Source: Epiperipatus broadwayi
Lineage: Eukaryota; Onychophora; Udeonychophora; Euonychophora; Peripatidae
Direction: 5' to 3'
NCBI GenBank assembly: GCA_028023455.1
Contig: JAQFVV010006718.1
Coordinates: 312,001-376,000 of the forward strand
Length of the DNA: 64,000 nucleotides
In this document: one piece after another, positions 12,660-25,617 of the stretch
Numbering within the stretch: the first letter of the stretch is position 1
Layout: each line of letters opens with the position of its first letter
Position numbers and translations under genes: made by a program
The notes under the pieces: model-generated
What the model saw: the letters and a program-made list of their open reading frames with translations, nothing else
What the model was told of the DNA's origin: nothing
Database searches by the model: none

Positions 12660-15479
12660 TATATCAAGGTGCATTAGCTTTCTAAAACTGTATATAGAAT
12701 ATGTATTATTATTATTATTATAACCAAATTCTTAAATGGTATATTATATAGTATAATGTTGGCTTACATGGTATTCAAATACTTATTAGAATTGACTATA
12801 ACTTTTATTTTAATAATTATGTTTGAAAAAATTTAAAGTCTTTCACAATCTTTCATTTTTTCTATCCCATAATTCATAGTAGCATGCTGTATTAAATGTC
12901 ACTATTTGCCATGTTATAATTGGATATTAATTCATCAGTTACATGTGTAATACCTAGTTACTGAGAAACAGCTAGCATTGATAACATAATAAATACATGA
13001 TATGTGATAAATTGATCATGTGATGATGACAATGTTGTGTATTTGAAGTTATAGTTGGTGTTCACAGTTAATTGAAATCATCATATCACATTACATTTAG
13101 GTTGACTGATAAAGATGGCATAAGTTCTGTATCAATAATTTTTATTAATATTGATGCACGATGAGAAATAAATTGTAATTTACACTTCAAGAATAAAATT
13201 TTATTATTGAACAAGTAAATCCATTTTTATTTCAATTGAAAATTTGTAATACATATTTTAATTTAAATGCCCCTTGAATTATTTTTATTAAAATATTTAT
13301 GTACTTAATTATCAAATAATGATTTTAATATTTGTTATTAATTATATCATAAATTGAGAGATTATATTACAGATTGTTCAACCATTAAAAAAATCTTAAC
13401 ATTCCAACACTTAGTTTCAGCACTTAATAATTGCATATTAGATTCACTTCAGGCTGTTATCACAAATAGGTTTACTGGCAATGAATATTCTTTTCAACAA
13501 TCAAACCAATATATTGTGGTAATTCACACAGAAGTTGTAATTTCAATGCACCATTGCAACATAAAAATATTCAATACATTGTTATAGGAATGAAAGAAGC
13601 AATTAGCTTGTTATTATACTACTTGCTAAAAATTCTGTTAAGATGATGCCTGCTTGAATCTCTAAAGTGGTTTTTTTTTAGTTTTTGAACCTATTTGCCA
13701 CTCTTATGATGAGTTCAATTGAATATACAAAATTGAACTTCCAAATCTCAATATAATGATGTAATAAAATTGTAACTAATTACCTTAAAAAAGTCTCTAA
13801 AACAATTGTCATCATAAGGGCAGCTCATCAGAAAAACATTTGAATAATTTAGAGTGTGAGGAACAGAAGTGTGGACTAATCTACAAGATTCAAAAAATTC
13901 ATAGGCAAATTTGAGAAATTTTTTCATAATTATATGTAGGAACATTTATGTTTATTCATTTAATTGCATTTATTTTTTTATTATTAATTTGGCATATCTT
14001 TGAATGTTAATCCAACATTTTTGACTGTTTAGTATTTATAATATTTCAAATGCTATACGTTGTTTCTCAACTGCATTTAATATGAACGTTTTAGGGACTA
14101 GATGCTTGTATTTCAATTTTAGGGTAGAAAAGGGAATAAAATTTTGCGATGTGGTTATTTGTTTAGATATATATCAAAAACCATATGTCAATATAGGTCG
14201 CCTTTTTGCTGAGTGTAAAGATTCATGTCATAAAAAAAGGTGAAATAATGTATAAATTAAACTAATAATTATTGTTTTCAAATTAGTGTGAATGAACAGA
14301 CTATTATCAGATTTATGAAATGCTCACTTTATATCATGCTTAAAACATGTTTTTTATTAAAATTTTTGTTTTGTTAATATGTAAAGTCTTTGTATTTCTT
14401 TATTCATAGTTTCATATACTAATTGAATTACACAATGTGGCCGATGAGTGAGATAATCAAATATGAAATCGTTTTTATGATTTACCACATTGTTACCATT
14501 TTATATAAAGCTAGTAATATAGACAATAATGAATTGAATTCTATAACTTATGTAGTAGTCATAGCAATATAATTTAAATTATAGGTGGCGCTTATCTAGT
14601 ATCATCAATCCAAAATACATACCATCATTTCACTAATAGAATGATGGGTAAAGAAATTCTGTAACAATATATCTTTTCTCAAGATATATATTTGGAGAAT
14701 GATACATTTATTTTTTTAGGCATATGCATCTGAGATTATAATTCTGACTTTGGACTTTTGGTTACAAAAGAATTTATTTATGTATTTTGTTTACAGTATT
14801 TATATTTGATATCATGTCATCTATGCATTCCATTACATTTGTGTATACAAATGAGGCCCAATTACATCCTTCAGATATATGGCCTACAAACATGTGCATA
14901 GGCATTACATACCATTACATTTGACTAACTATTGAGAAATAATGACCAAAGCATCGTGAAGTTTTACATTTGGCTATTTGCTGTTTATGTGTTACATATA
15001 TTTAACAATGAACAACATGATAGCATCTAATGAAAAGTATTTTAATGCTTTTTGCATCTAAGATTAAAGAATAATAGTTATCACACACATATGTGTATAC
15101 TCAGTAAACAATAGACAATGGGTCAATGAAAATAAATATGAAGTTACAACAAGCAACTTATTATAAAAAAATATGTAAAAAGCAGCTGTTCAAAAGCAGA
15201 AGGTTTTTGGATAGAAAGATTTTTTGAATGGTAATCACAATTCCAGGATAAGAGCAACAAGTGTATATGTGAAAACTGTAGTAACAGTACGATTTACAAA
15301 GAAAAATAGAAGAGGAATTACATAAAATATTGCCAGATCAGAAACAACATAATATAACAGCATATGAATAGAAGGTATCCAGCAATGCAAGAAAGGAAAT
15401 ATCATTAAATGTAATCTAGCAATTAAATGCAGTATCACCAACAAAGGAGATAGTTGAACATCAAGAAAGATAAAGAAAT
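12660..15479. other. AT-rich DNA without recognisable gene
   Basis: No supported feature. Short frames on both strands (for example 13354-13587 plus and 15235-15444 minus) lack motifs. The minus-strand one is merely hydrophobic, as expected from T-rich DNA. Confidence 0.5.
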
Positions 15480-17160
15480 GTTTAATTTTGAAATGTTCCA
15501 GGCATGGATGATGATAGTAAAACTGTACAAAAAATGTAATAAAAAAGGAAACCCATACCAGAAATGCTGAAAACAGTGAATAAAAGCAAAAAAATAAAAT
15601 AGCCTACAGAAGGTTATCTAGAATCTTTAAATAAGTTTGAAGACAAGAAAATGGGAATAAAATGAAGAAAGATGTTGAAAGGTTATGGAACAAGTCACAA
15701 AAAGCATTAAACAAGAAATTATATTATGAATGGAGCAGAAGATAGATATTATACAAAATTTAATATTTGGAAAAAATCATTTATAGGTAGCAGCAAAGTG
15801 CAACTCAAGAAGTTGTTCAGAACATTACAAGTCATCAAGCATTGGTGGTCAAGAGGTCAGCACATCTGCCTTACAAGCAGTTGTCCTGAGTTAGTCAGTT
15901 CACTTTCTGGCCAATGCTATAACACATGAGAGAAAAAAAAGTGAACTGAGACTTGAATGTAGAAAAGAAAAGGAACACATTCAGATTTAAGCATCAGAAT
16001 ATGTAGAGCAGCAATGATAGATAAGCATCCAATGATTAGTGCCACTAAAAATTATGACTGATAGAATAAAGAAAATTAAAACTCGGTGTGAAAAAAGTGA
16101 ATTGGAGCATCAACTCTGGATTTAAGTATGATCTGATGAAATATGGCAACTGCATTAAAATAAATTTTGTCAAAAGAAGACTATAAATTCAAAGACACAA
16201 GAATATGTAAATAAGCCCTGATGACTAATCTAGCATTAATCCATTTTTTGAAAATTCAGGTATTTATATGTGGTTTAGTTGAAACATGCTTGGAATTTCT
16301 TGATAGCCTGAAATGTTATTTTCAGTTCAATCATTTGAAAGACAAATAAATGATGATGACATATAACTGCTTTCAAGATCCATTAAAGGAATGACAGATA
16401 TTTCTCATTAATAAACTCATATCAGTTACTTTAGAATAAAACAAATTAAGATGGAACATGTGCTAAAATGCTCAAGAAATATTCCATCAGAAATTTGACA
16501 AAACTGCTACACCCAGCTTTTAGACACCAGATTGACAAATTAAGGATACTTATGACATCATTTTGTCACATTATGCCATCAAGGATAGAATGCTTGATGT
16601 TGGGAACTGAAAGACTATCAGACAGGTGATTGTATTTTTTGACATAACCAATATGACACTGCAAGTTTAGAAAGGTGTGAGAAAGTTTGAAACCATTTTA
16701 GAAACTAGAAAACCCCATCAATAAGATTAGTAATATAACTAATGTTGACTATGGATGCGAAGGAATCATTAGCCATACTGAAAACATGGTAGTGAAGAAA
16801 AGCATCAATAATCTGGAGAAAAAATTAAATTGTATGACAATTTGAAAGTAAGCCAAGCCCAAGCAGACAAATTAGCTTTAACCAATTAACTCATGGCTGT
16901 TCAGTGTCTGGCGCAAGTGAGATAGTGGTCAATTTTGGTATGAGAAGGAAACAACAAAGCTATAAATCAGCTAGGAACATTAACTATATTGTATGATAAT
17001 TTTAAGCATATGTGTGACAAAGTTTATTTAAAATTTTCTAAAATCGGGAAAACATCATGTGACCAATAAGGTTTGCACTTGGTGGGACTACTGTATGGAG
17101 AGTTTGCTAATATTATAATTTTCTTCTTAAAGAAAATGATTTGAGAAGCAATCCATGTTC
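15480..17160 (+). other. Possible very old retroelement relic, unidentified
   Basis: The plus strand is purine-rich with many short protein-like stretches broken by stops (for example near 15665-15730 and 16840-16900). It could be an old LINE or DNA transposon, but no diagnostic motif survives and I do not assign a family. A SINE lies at 15835-15940. Confidence 0.25.
15835..15940 (+). mobile_element. tRNA-derived SINE, copy 2
   Basis: This matches the other copies from CAAGCATTGGTGGTCAAGAGG through GCAGTTGTCC to CCAATGCTATAACACATGAG and an A-rich tail. The B-box region is altered (TTAGTCAGTTCACT). I could not fix the target-site duplication. Confidence 0.75.
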
Positions 17161-18446
17161 AGTGCAAAAAAGAAAGACTAGGTGAGTTTACATAAACATT
17201 ATTATTATTTCCATTAATTACAGATCCACAATTCCTTTGCATAACAGCACATTTATTAAACTCTTAAAAAATATTTTTCTGCTATCTTTGCAAGAAATAA
17301 AAGTTTTATTTCTATGAACATCAGTTACTTATGTTTAATCTGGTGATAAAATTTTAATCTTTAGTATTTATGATTGCTAAATATTTAATAGTACGTTTTG
17401 CTTTTTTGATTATTTTAATTAATTAAGTAAATTTAACTTTCAAAAATCTAAAGAATCATTTTTAACAAAGTTGTAAATAACAACTTAACTATATTATTGC
17501 CAATTTATATACAAGGCAAAAGATGTCTATCTTTAAAACATAATTAGATCAGTGGTAGCTATAAGTTAATAAATAATGAATAGTAGATATAAAAATACTC
17601 TAGACACCTTCATGAGAAAATCACTGTTTACAATCTGTAATTCTTTATCAATTAAATTTGAAATTCCAAAAGTTAAAGATAGCTAATTATATGAAGAATT
17701 CATCACAAAATGCACTGTTATTTGATATGTATTAAGTTGACGAAATAAAGCTATATATCTATAAACTATATATACAATTACAATGTATAGACATCCCAAT
17801 TCTCAAAAAGAAAACAAAACAAGAACAGATTGAACATATAATACATTATAGATGAATAATTTTGCTATGAAAAAAATTACATAAATGCATACTATTTAAC
17901 CTAGATTAAGTGTTTGTTATCATATCAAATATGTGTAATATGTTAATAGTCATTACAGCATAAAAAGAAATACCCAATTTATATGGTAATAAAAAAAAGA
18001 TTAAAGATTATCTTTCTGTACCTCCTTATATCAATTGACTTTTTTTCACACCAATTTATAGATGACTATTGTTATGATGAAACAAAGAATAAATCATTAG
18101 AAATAAAGTTCATAGCCCTATATATCACATCACTCAAATCTGCATATTAGATATAATGTATGTAAATTCATACTTTAAAATTATTCTTACTTGCTAATAA
18201 AACTTCATCAGATGCCATAAACTTTTCATATGCTTTAACATATAAAAAGTTTAATCACATATCATGGACTGTAGACTTACTTTAGATTAATATAAGAATT
18301 AAAACAGGATATTTCAGAAACAACATATATGAACCAGATGAATGGAAACATTGCAATTCGTCAATTCTGCTAAAATCACAGCTCAAAGTAAATTGAATGT
18401 AATCTTCTAAATACTTTATTAAACTATTTAACTTAAGAAGAACATC
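17161..18446. other. AT-rich DNA without recognisable gene
   Basis: No gene or element could be supported between the relic above and the left LTR of the gypsy element. Confidence 0.5.
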
Positions 18447-18455
18447 AATACACCA
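18447..18455. other. Left candidate target-site duplication
   Basis: AATACACCA lies directly against the left LTR and recurs at 24877-24885, beyond the inverted LTR. The usual duplication for Ty3/gypsy is 4-6 bp, so part of the match may be chance. Confidence 0.6.
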
Positions 18456-19128
18456 TGTTATATCCTCCAGTTATAATTACTCACTGGTGAACAATCTATG
18501 CAGTAAGCTAACCTTGCCCTGACTATATATGCATACAATAATTATAACCACAAAGACTAACACCGGTAGAATAAGAAAAACAGATTTAATTATAATGCAC
18601 TAATACATACATATTTAAACTAATACATTAAAACAATCATAATCTATTTATATTAACAAACCTGAAGTTTTACCAAATAATAATGAAGATCTATGCGACC
18701 TACTTTATAGTCCCTATGCTGACTCTTGGACGTTCGAAGGCCAGCTGTCCACTCTGGGGCTACCATGCTAAATAAGCGATGTTCAGCACCTTTCCCAGTT
18801 CATCTGCATTGGTAGAGCTCCCAGTTTTAAGTGTCCAATGCTTTACACTTTCACTCATTTTTCCAGTCCTGATTTTCTGGATTTGATTGGTCAAATCTTG
18901 TCCGTCCTGGTCAGATCAATCCCTCCCTGTTCACCTTTTGGCTTATGTTTTACTTTGATTGATTACCCTTTGCAGTTCGATTGCTTTTTAATTAATCATC
19001 TTGTTCATCTGCAAAGTTCCTTCATTAATTAACCTTCCTATCTAAAGGATTTGTTGACATGTTGTTTTAAAAAATAACACAGCTATTAAAGTTAATAGTT
19101 TTAAATTAATGAAGTATTTTAATCTTCA

Positions 19129-19171
<43 letters not shown>

Positions 19172-19289
19172 CTTACATATGTATATGAGATAAATTATAC
19201 ACATACGTTTAAATATTAAATTCCTATTTACAACATTTACTATTATTATTTTGTGTGTATGTGTATTTTAATTATACACATACATAACA
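18456..19289 (-). repeat. 3' LTR of the Mag-like element (834 bp)
   Basis: Aligns with 23310-24107 end to end. It contains a (TA)n run at about 19133-19170 that is much shorter or absent in the other LTR. It starts TGTTAT and ends ATAACA. Plus-strand frames at 18838-19032 and 23691-23885 are matching LTR shadows. Confidence 0.9.
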
Positions 19290-19302
19290 ATACTTCCCCC
19301 AA
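19290..19302 (-). other. Polypurine tract
   Basis: Directly inside the 3' LTR the minus strand reads GGGGGAAG, the purine-rich primer for second-strand synthesis. Its position supports the LTR boundary at 19289. Confidence 0.75.
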
Positions 19303-19380
19303 GTTCGAAGATTATTTGTTAGTCTTCAAACTTAAAACATAATCATTTAAATATTTGGAAGGGTTTATTTTCCTTTTTAG

Positions 19381-20470
19381 TCATTGCCATGAATTATTTT
19401 CCATTTGTAGTGGTGACTTTTTTGTAGGCAAAATGTTTAATTGAAAATCAGTTTCCTGAGTGTCACGAATTTTCAGTTTATTATCATTTTTTAGAGTCTT
19501 GTCGGTTTCTGTTGTGCCAAGATTTGGAATCCAGTTGTCACTTTCATTTCTCTGTAGCTGGTCCACATGTTTTTTTAATATCTTACCATCACCCACGCTA
19601 ACTGTCATGACTTGTTTTGACAGATGGTGAATAACTTCCCCTAGAAACCATCAATTTTGTAGTGTGTTCTTTACCCACACTCTCTCTTGCGGCTGGAATT
19701 TATATGAACAACTATGTTGTTTGTCTCATTGTTTTGTTGGCACTATTTTTGCAAGTTTTGTTCGCAGTTTTCTGCCTAAATATATTTCTGCCGGTGATTT
19801 TCCAGATTTGGCCACTGGAGTAGAATGCTGGTGGAGAAGAGCAGTCAATACAGCTTTGTTGATTTTTATTTCACCCATTTTTTATAGCTGACTTGAGGTT
19901 TTGCACTGCTCTTTCAGACAGCCCATTTGATTGGGGGTGGTATGGGGTGGAGTACATGTTTTATTCCCCAATCTTGCATTGTCTCTGTGAACTTTTCCGA
20001 TGTGAAACTTGTTCCATTATCTGAGACTAAAGTTTCTGGGAATCCATGATGAGCAAAAATCTCGTACAGAGTGCTAACTGTTACCTCTGTGCTGGTATTT
20101 TTCACTATTTTATACTCATCCCACCCTGAATACAAGTCAACTACAACTAGAAATAAATGGCCTTCGAATGGACCACAGTTGTCTATATGGATTTGTTGCC
20201 ATGGGTTGTCTGTTTTTGGCCATGTTTCAAAAGTTTACGGGGGTGCTTTAGTGCAATGTTGGCAGTTCTCACATTTCTTTATATATCTTTCTATATCTAC
20301 ATTGATGTTTGGCCACCATATGATATTATGACCTAGGGCTTTTGCCCTCACAATGCCTGGATGTCCCTCATGAAGCAAGTTTAATATTTGTTGTCTCCTC
20401 ACCACAGGTTTCAGCACTTGGTCGCTCCTCAAAATGCATTCTTTACATACAGACAGCTGCTCACAGGTGT
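19381..20470 (-). pseudogene. Integrase region of Mag-like pol
   Basis: The zinc finger (20235-20432) has HEGH, then CENC (H2C2), with WWPNINVDIE between. The catalytic core (19914-20135) keeps YSGWDEY, which lies beside the first catalytic Asp position, and SDNGTSF, which holds the second Asp. The segment that should carry the catalytic Glu is out of frame beyond about 19935. A further stretch at about 19800-19900 and the C-terminal piece at 19381-19608 (with VGDGKILKKHVDQLQ) complete the protein in other frames. The protein would insert the element's DNA into the genome. At least two frameshifts make it non-functional. Confidence 0.8.
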
Positions 20471-20477
20471 TCCATAA

Positions 20478-22040
20478 TTATTTGTGGAGAAAACTTGAAC
20501 ATTTGTTCGGCCATCCTCCTCTTATCTTATTTATTATGCACTGATAGCCATCGTCTTCTTCTGTCCATCGAGCTACAATTTTGCTATTTAGGTTTTGCTT
20601 TTGTAGTACATCTATATAATTTATTTTTCTTTCTAATACTGGTGCTTCATCAAGATTGGGAATGCATGATAATGTGTCTGCATGCCCAATTTGTTTTTCC
20701 TTTTTGTATTGCAGACTGTAATCATAACCCGTGAGAACATTAAGCCAATGTAACAATCGGGACTTAAATTATCAGGTGTATGTTTATTTCCGAATATTCC
20801 CAGTAGTGGTTTGTGATCGGTTATAATAGTAAATTTCATCCCATATAGATATTGGTGGAATTTTTCACTCCAAACAAAATTGTGAGTGCTTCTTTGTCCA
20901 ATTGGCTATAGTTTTTTTCTGCCTTGGACAATGTGCATGAAGCATATGCTATAGTTCACTCTTCCGACTGGGCTGGGTGACTTAGTACTGCCCCGACCCC
21001 AAATTCAGATGCGTCAGTGGTCACCATAATTTCCAAATCACTGTTATAATGTACTAATAATTTCTCTGAAGTTTTGCAGTGCTTTAGTGCAAATAAATGC
21101 TGTTTCGCTCGTCCCATTTCCATTTCTGGGTTTTTCTTAGTAGATTATATAAAGGAGTGGTCACATGGTCTTTTCCTTTTTAAAAAGTTTCAAAAAAATT
21201 CACCAAGCCTAGGAAAGCTTGTAGTTGCTTCATGTTTGTGGGTTTTGGTGCTTCTGCTACTGATTTAGCCTTTTTGGAGGAAGGGGATGTGCCGCTTTTC
21301 GATATAATGTGGCCCAGGAATTTAATTTCCTTAGTTTTTTGAATGCATTTTTCAGTATTCAGCTTTGCGCCAAACTCATTTAGCCATTTACGTATCTTAT
21401 CTATTCGGTTTCTAAGTTCTTTGTCTGTGGTCGCTATTATGAAGATGTCATCAAAATATGGTAAGATGCCATCTAATCCATTGAGGAGAGTTTAGATTTT
21501 TGACTGAAATATGCTAGGGACCGATGTTATTCCGAATGGTAGTCTTTTACATTTGTATAGCCCAAGATGCATAGTAATTGTCAGTATTCTGGATGCTTCC
21601 TCTGTAACTGGTATTTAATGGAATGCAGAATTAAGGTCTAACTGCACAAAGAAATTAGATTTTTGCAATGAAGCAATAACTTCTCTAGCATTTGGTACAG
21701 GGTATGCGCTCTTGTTTAATACTTTATTTACAGTTACCCTGTAATCCCCACACAAGCATATCTGATCATTAGGTTTAGTTATGATGACTATGGGGGTGGC
21801 CCAATCTCACTTTTCCATGAGTTCCAATACCCCTTCTTGATGCGGTCATCGATTTCGTTTTCTACTTTTACTTTCTCAAACGGTACTTTTCTAGGTTTGC
21901 AAATTATGGGTAGAGCTGATGTGTTCATTTCTAATGATACCGGCTCAGTTTTAATAATTCCCATCTCCCCATTAAATAAATTTGGAAATTTATTTTCCAT
22001 TTCTTTTTCCAACTCGACATTTTGTACGAATGTCAATCTA
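20478..22040 (-). pseudogene. Reverse transcriptase and RNase H region of Mag-like pol
   Basis: The start of the reverse transcriptase is at 21788-22036. The catalytic box reads FDDIFI near 21435-21455 (YxDD with Phe for Tyr and a normal DD pair). RNase H begins with TTDASEFGVGAVLSH near 21020, continues with YASCTLSKAEKNYSQLDKEAL to about 20880, and then ITDHKPLLG at 20800-20840. An in-frame TGA interrupts RNase H near 20960, and frame changes occur several times. It would copy element RNA into DNA and remove the RNA strand. The spacing and order are normal for Ty3/gypsy. Confidence 0.85.
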
Positions 22041-22196
22041 ATCCCTAATTTATTAAACCACTCACGGCTGATTAATGGATTTATGGGGCGTGTGCTATAT
22101 ATAATGATAAATTGACAATTTTACCCTCTACTCTGTTTACTGGATCTTTAACCACAAACTTTATTTTAATAGCGTTGCCATTTATGTCTAATGCTT

Positions 22197-22618
22197 TCAT
22201 GTCAGTTTTACTATTTTGGGATTTTGCTTACAATTTTCTGTAACGGTCTGCCAATCGCGTAGTGAAATTAGGCTTATACCGCTTCCACTGCCCACTTCCA
22301 AGTCTATAGGGTGATCATATATTTTAACTTTTATAATTATTTTATCATTAACCCTGGTTGCTGTATTGTTAATCATTGTAAACTGTTTTTCTTTTCCCTG
22401 TAATTTACGGTTAGGACTGTTTCTTGTGTGTAGTGTTTCATTTTGTTCTCTCCAAAAAATGTTTTGCCTATGCCCTTTCTTATTACATAATTTACATTGT
22501 TCATGTCTAAAATAGCAATCAGTGGCTTTATGCCCTTTTTCCCACAACAAAAACAGATAACAGAGTTTCTACTATTATTGCCATTGCTTTCATTATTTTC
22601 TGTGAATTTCTGTTCCAT
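22197..22618 (-). pseudogene. Nucleocapsid zinc knuckles and protease of Mag-like element
   Basis: Two overlapping frames (22373-22618 and 22197-22550) share one CCHC zinc knuckle: the first half (CFCCGKKG) is in one frame and the second half (KGHKATDC) in the other, so a frameshift sits inside the knuckle. A second knuckle reads CKLCNKKGH and then lacks its last Cys (Phe instead). Downstream, DLEVGSGSGISLIS corresponds to the protease active site, normally D-T-G-S, here E-V-G-S. Loss of the catalytic Asp would inactivate it. Confidence 0.75.
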
Positions 22619-23205
22619 TGTTTTGAAAGTTTTGTAAACTTCGGTCTGTGTATTTCCCCCATTATTGAATTCTGCGTATTTTTGGAATGTTCCAAGATGA
22701 GCTCATAGGCTTTGCTAAGTTTGATTGCCTCTGTGTAATCGAGATTCATTACTGACAGTAGCTGTTGCCATAAGTTGTCACTGTTTATGCCTGCCAGGAA
22801 CTGTTCAAGGAGAGCTTCATCTAAGTAAGAACCATACATGCAGTCTTTAGCTAACACTCGCAATGCACAATCAAAATCCTTGATCATTTCATTTCTAGCT
22901 CCCATACGATGGCAGAACTGTAGTCTAGCAACATGACATGGAGTGGGGTTAAAATAATTACCCAATTGCTCTTTGAAGTCACTGTACGAGCATTGCTCAT
23001 GGGTTAAAGGGGCTACTAAATGATTTGTGATTTCTATAACTGCTTTACACGTGAAACATAATACAGTGGCTATTTTATACTTATTGTCTTTGACACTATT
23101 AATAAAAAGATACTTTTCTATGTGTTCAACATACAATGGCCAACTGCTTGTCTCGTTTATGTCAAATTCACCAATGGCCATATGCAATTTATTCATTATA
23201 CCCAA
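22528..23205 (-). pseudogene. Gag capsid region of Mag-like element
   Basis: An open frame of 225 codons starts about 100 bp inside the 5' LTR. WPLYVEHIEKYLFIN, CSYSDFKEQLGNYFNP and LAGINSDNLWQQLL match the retrotransposon Gag capsid pattern, with 'F..QL...F.P' near residues 77-90. The frame ends by frameshift at the first zinc knuckle (see 22197-22618). Gag would form the particle that packages element RNA. The capsid part is the longest undamaged piece of this element. Confidence 0.8.
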
Positions 23206-23289
23206 ATATTGTACTTAAAAATTTTCTGCTTTGTGTAAATGGTGAATAACAGCAATTTTAATACACACTCCTCTAGCTTTACTAGGTTC

Positions 23290-23307
23290 AAACTCTTGAC
23301 TGGGCCA
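23290..23307 (-). other. Candidate primer binding site
   Basis: Two bases inside the 5' LTR the minus strand reads TGGCCCAGTCAAGAGTTT. It begins with the TGG complementary to a tRNA CCA end, as expected for first-strand priming. The tRNA was not identified. Confidence 0.6.
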
Positions 23308-23309
23308 AA

Positions 23310-24107
23310 TGTTATATCTGCTACTTATAATACTCACTGGCGAACAATCTATGCAGTAAGCTAACCTTGCCCTGACTATATATGCATACAATAATTATAA
23401 CCACAAAGACTAACACCGGTAGAATATGAAAAACATATTTAATTATAATGCACTAATATATACATATTTAAACTAATACATTAAAACAATCATAATCTAT
23501 TTATATTAACAAACCCGAAGATATACCAAATAATAATGAAGATCTATGCGACCTACTTTATAGTCCCTATGCTGACTCTTGGACATTCGGAGGCCAGCTG
23601 TCTCCTCTGGGGCTACCATGCTAAATAAGCAATGTTCAGCACATTTCCCAGTTCATATGCATTGGTAGAGCTCCCAGTTTTAAGTGTCCAATGCTTTACA
23701 CTTTCACTCATTTTTCCAGTCCTGATTTTTTGGATTTGATTGGTCAAATCTTGTCCATCCTGGTCAGATCAATCCCTCCCTGTTTACCTTTTGGCTTAAG
23801 TTTTACTTTGATTGATTACTCTTTGCAGTTCGATTGCTTTTTAATTAATCATCTTGTTTATCTGCAAAGTTCCTTCGTTAATTAACCTTCCTATCTAAAA
23901 AAAATTGTTTACATGTTGTTTTAAAAAATAACACAGCTATTAAAGTATAATATTATTTTAAATTAATGAAGTATTTTTATCTTCACTTACGTATGTATAT
24001 GAGATAAATTATACACATACATACGTTTAAATATTAAATCTCTATTTACAACATTTACTATTATTATTTTGTATGTATGTGTATTTTAATTATACACATA
24101 CATAACA
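23310..24107 (-). repeat. 5' LTR of the Mag-like element
   Basis: 798 bp with the same TGTTAT...ATAACA ends as 18456-19289. The sequence beyond 24107 is an inverted LTR copy rather than plain flank. The last 55 bases (about 24051-24105) recur after that copy at about 24824-24878. Confidence 0.85.
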
Positions 24108-24826
24108 ATTATCTCATATACATACGTAAGATATATATATATATATACGTGAAGATAAAAATACTTCATTAATTTAAAATAATATTATACTTTGATAGCT
24201 GTGTTATTTTTTAAAACAACATGTAAACAAATCCTTTTAGATAGGAAGGTTAATTAACAAGGAACTTTGCAGTATAAACAAGATGATTAATTAAAAAGCA
24301 ATTGAACTGCAAAGGGTAATCAATCAAAGAAAAACTTAAGCCAAAAGGTAAACTGGGAGGGATTGATCCGACCAGGATAGACAAGATTTGACCAATCAAA
24401 TCCAGAAAATCAGGTCTAGAAAAATGAGTGAAAGTGTAAAGTATTGGACACTTAAAACTGGGAGCTCTACTGATGCAGATGAACTGGGAAAAGTGCTGAA
24501 CATTGCTTATTTAGCATGGTAGTCCCAGAATGGACAACTGGCCTCCGAACTTCCAAGAGTCAGCATAGGGACTATAAAGTATGTCGCATAGATCTTCATT
24601 ATTATTTTGGTATACCTTCAGGTTTGTTAATATAAATAGATTATGATTGTTTTAATGTATTAGTGTAAATATGTATATATTAGTATATTATAATTAAATC
24701 TGTTTTTCTTATTCTATTGGCGTTAGTCTTTGTGATTATAATTATTGTATGCATATATAGTCAGGGCAAGGTTAGCTTACTGCATATATTGTTCGCCAGT
24801 GAGTATTATAACTGGCGGATATAACA
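24108..24826 (+). repeat. Inverted LTR of the same family, nested at the end of the 5' LTR
   Basis: The reverse complement of the Mag-like LTR, ending at ATAACA (24821-24826). Its other end lacks the last 120 bp or so and joins the direct LTR head to head through a short (TA)n. It is more diverged from the two element LTRs than they are from each other (for example in the (TA)n and around 24470-24570), which fits an independent solo LTR. Confidence 0.75.
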
Positions 24827-24885
24827 TTTACTATTATTATTTTGTGTGCATGTGTATTTTAATTATACACATACATAATACACCA
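24827..24885. repeat. Duplicated LTR tail and right candidate target-site duplication
   Basis: 24827-24878 repeats the terminal part of the LTR seen at 24054-24105. It is followed by AATACACCA (24877-24885), identical to the base pairs left of the left LTR. Confidence 0.6.
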
Positions 24886-25293
24886 TAAATTAAAAATAAT
24901 ACTAAGTAGCGAATTCTAAATCATTACATATGAGCCTATGTATATATTTTTTTACGATGAACAATAATTTCCTTATGATTTTGCTAAAGATTTTGTAAAC
25001 ATAAAATTCTTTAGAAATTTTTTAATAGCTACTTCTATTCATTTATAAGTTTTAATTCATTAAGAAAAAAAAATCATTGTGTCCGATTGTTGATCTATTA
25101 CAGGGATCAGGAACCAGGGGTTCTAAAGTCACATACAGCTCTTTAGTGGAAAAAATGCATTTCATTTATTTTGGATAAAAAAAAAATTATTAAAAATCTA
25201 ATATATTATAAAATAATACTTTATTTATGTATACTAATATATATATAATAATCCCAGTGCATAACTCTATACTGAAATAAATATATACAAATA
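24886..25293. other. AT-rich spacer
   Basis: No gene or element is seen. There are A runs and TA-rich sequence. Confidence 0.5.
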
Positions 25294-25617
25294 TTAAATC
25301 ACCCCACATGGTTAAGAAATCCAGTACCGCCCACCGTGAACTAATATATAAATACATTAGAGTTCGTATTTCAAAATAGCCAGCTGAAAACGATACCGCT
25401 TTGAACTGTCTGCTATAAGATGATATATATTGAAATACGAACAAACTCAAACAAAGAACTTGAAATTTTAGCAAGCAAAGATCTTAATATATATCATCTT
25501 ATAGCAGACAGTTCAAAGCTGTATCGTTTTGAGCTGGCTATTTTGAAATACGAACTCTAATGTATTTATATATTAGTTCACAGAAAGCAGTACTGGTAAC
25601 AGTGTGGGGTGACTTAA
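25294..25617. mobile_element. MITE with long inverted arms (324 bp)
   Basis: The ends read TTAAATCACCCCAC and GTGGGGTGACTTAA. Arms of about 135 bp (25294-25430 and 25488-25617) surround a loop of about 57 bp, with near-perfect pairing over the inner 100 bp. There is no coding potential. The small frame at 25190-25474 lies within an arm. The superfamily is not identified. Confidence 0.7.

Larger units (their letters stand above)
18456..24107 (-). mobile_element. Ty3/gypsy LTR retrotransposon (Mag-like), near full length, inactive
   Basis: On the minus strand the order is 5' LTR (23310-24107), primer binding site, gag, protease, reverse transcriptase, RNase H, integrase, polypurine tract and 3' LTR (18456-19289). 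The LTR ends are TGTTAT...ATAACA. The integrase phrase around YSGWDEYKIVKNTST and the H2C2 zinc finger recall the Mag / K02A2.6-like lineage. That clade call comes from family knowledge and is not tested. Frameshifts in nearly every domain show that it is dead. An inverted LTR interrupts the 5' LTR end at 24108. Confidence 0.85.

Noticed and set aside
16128-16240. Additional hammerheads at CTGATGA occurrences (16133 and 16220)
   Set aside because: No stem II and no correctly spaced GAAA box follow either occurrence.
19664-20734. Plus-strand frames at 19664-19891, 20071-20331 and 20342-20734 as genes
   Set aside because: They are shadows antisense to the integrase and RNase H of the minus-strand gypsy element.
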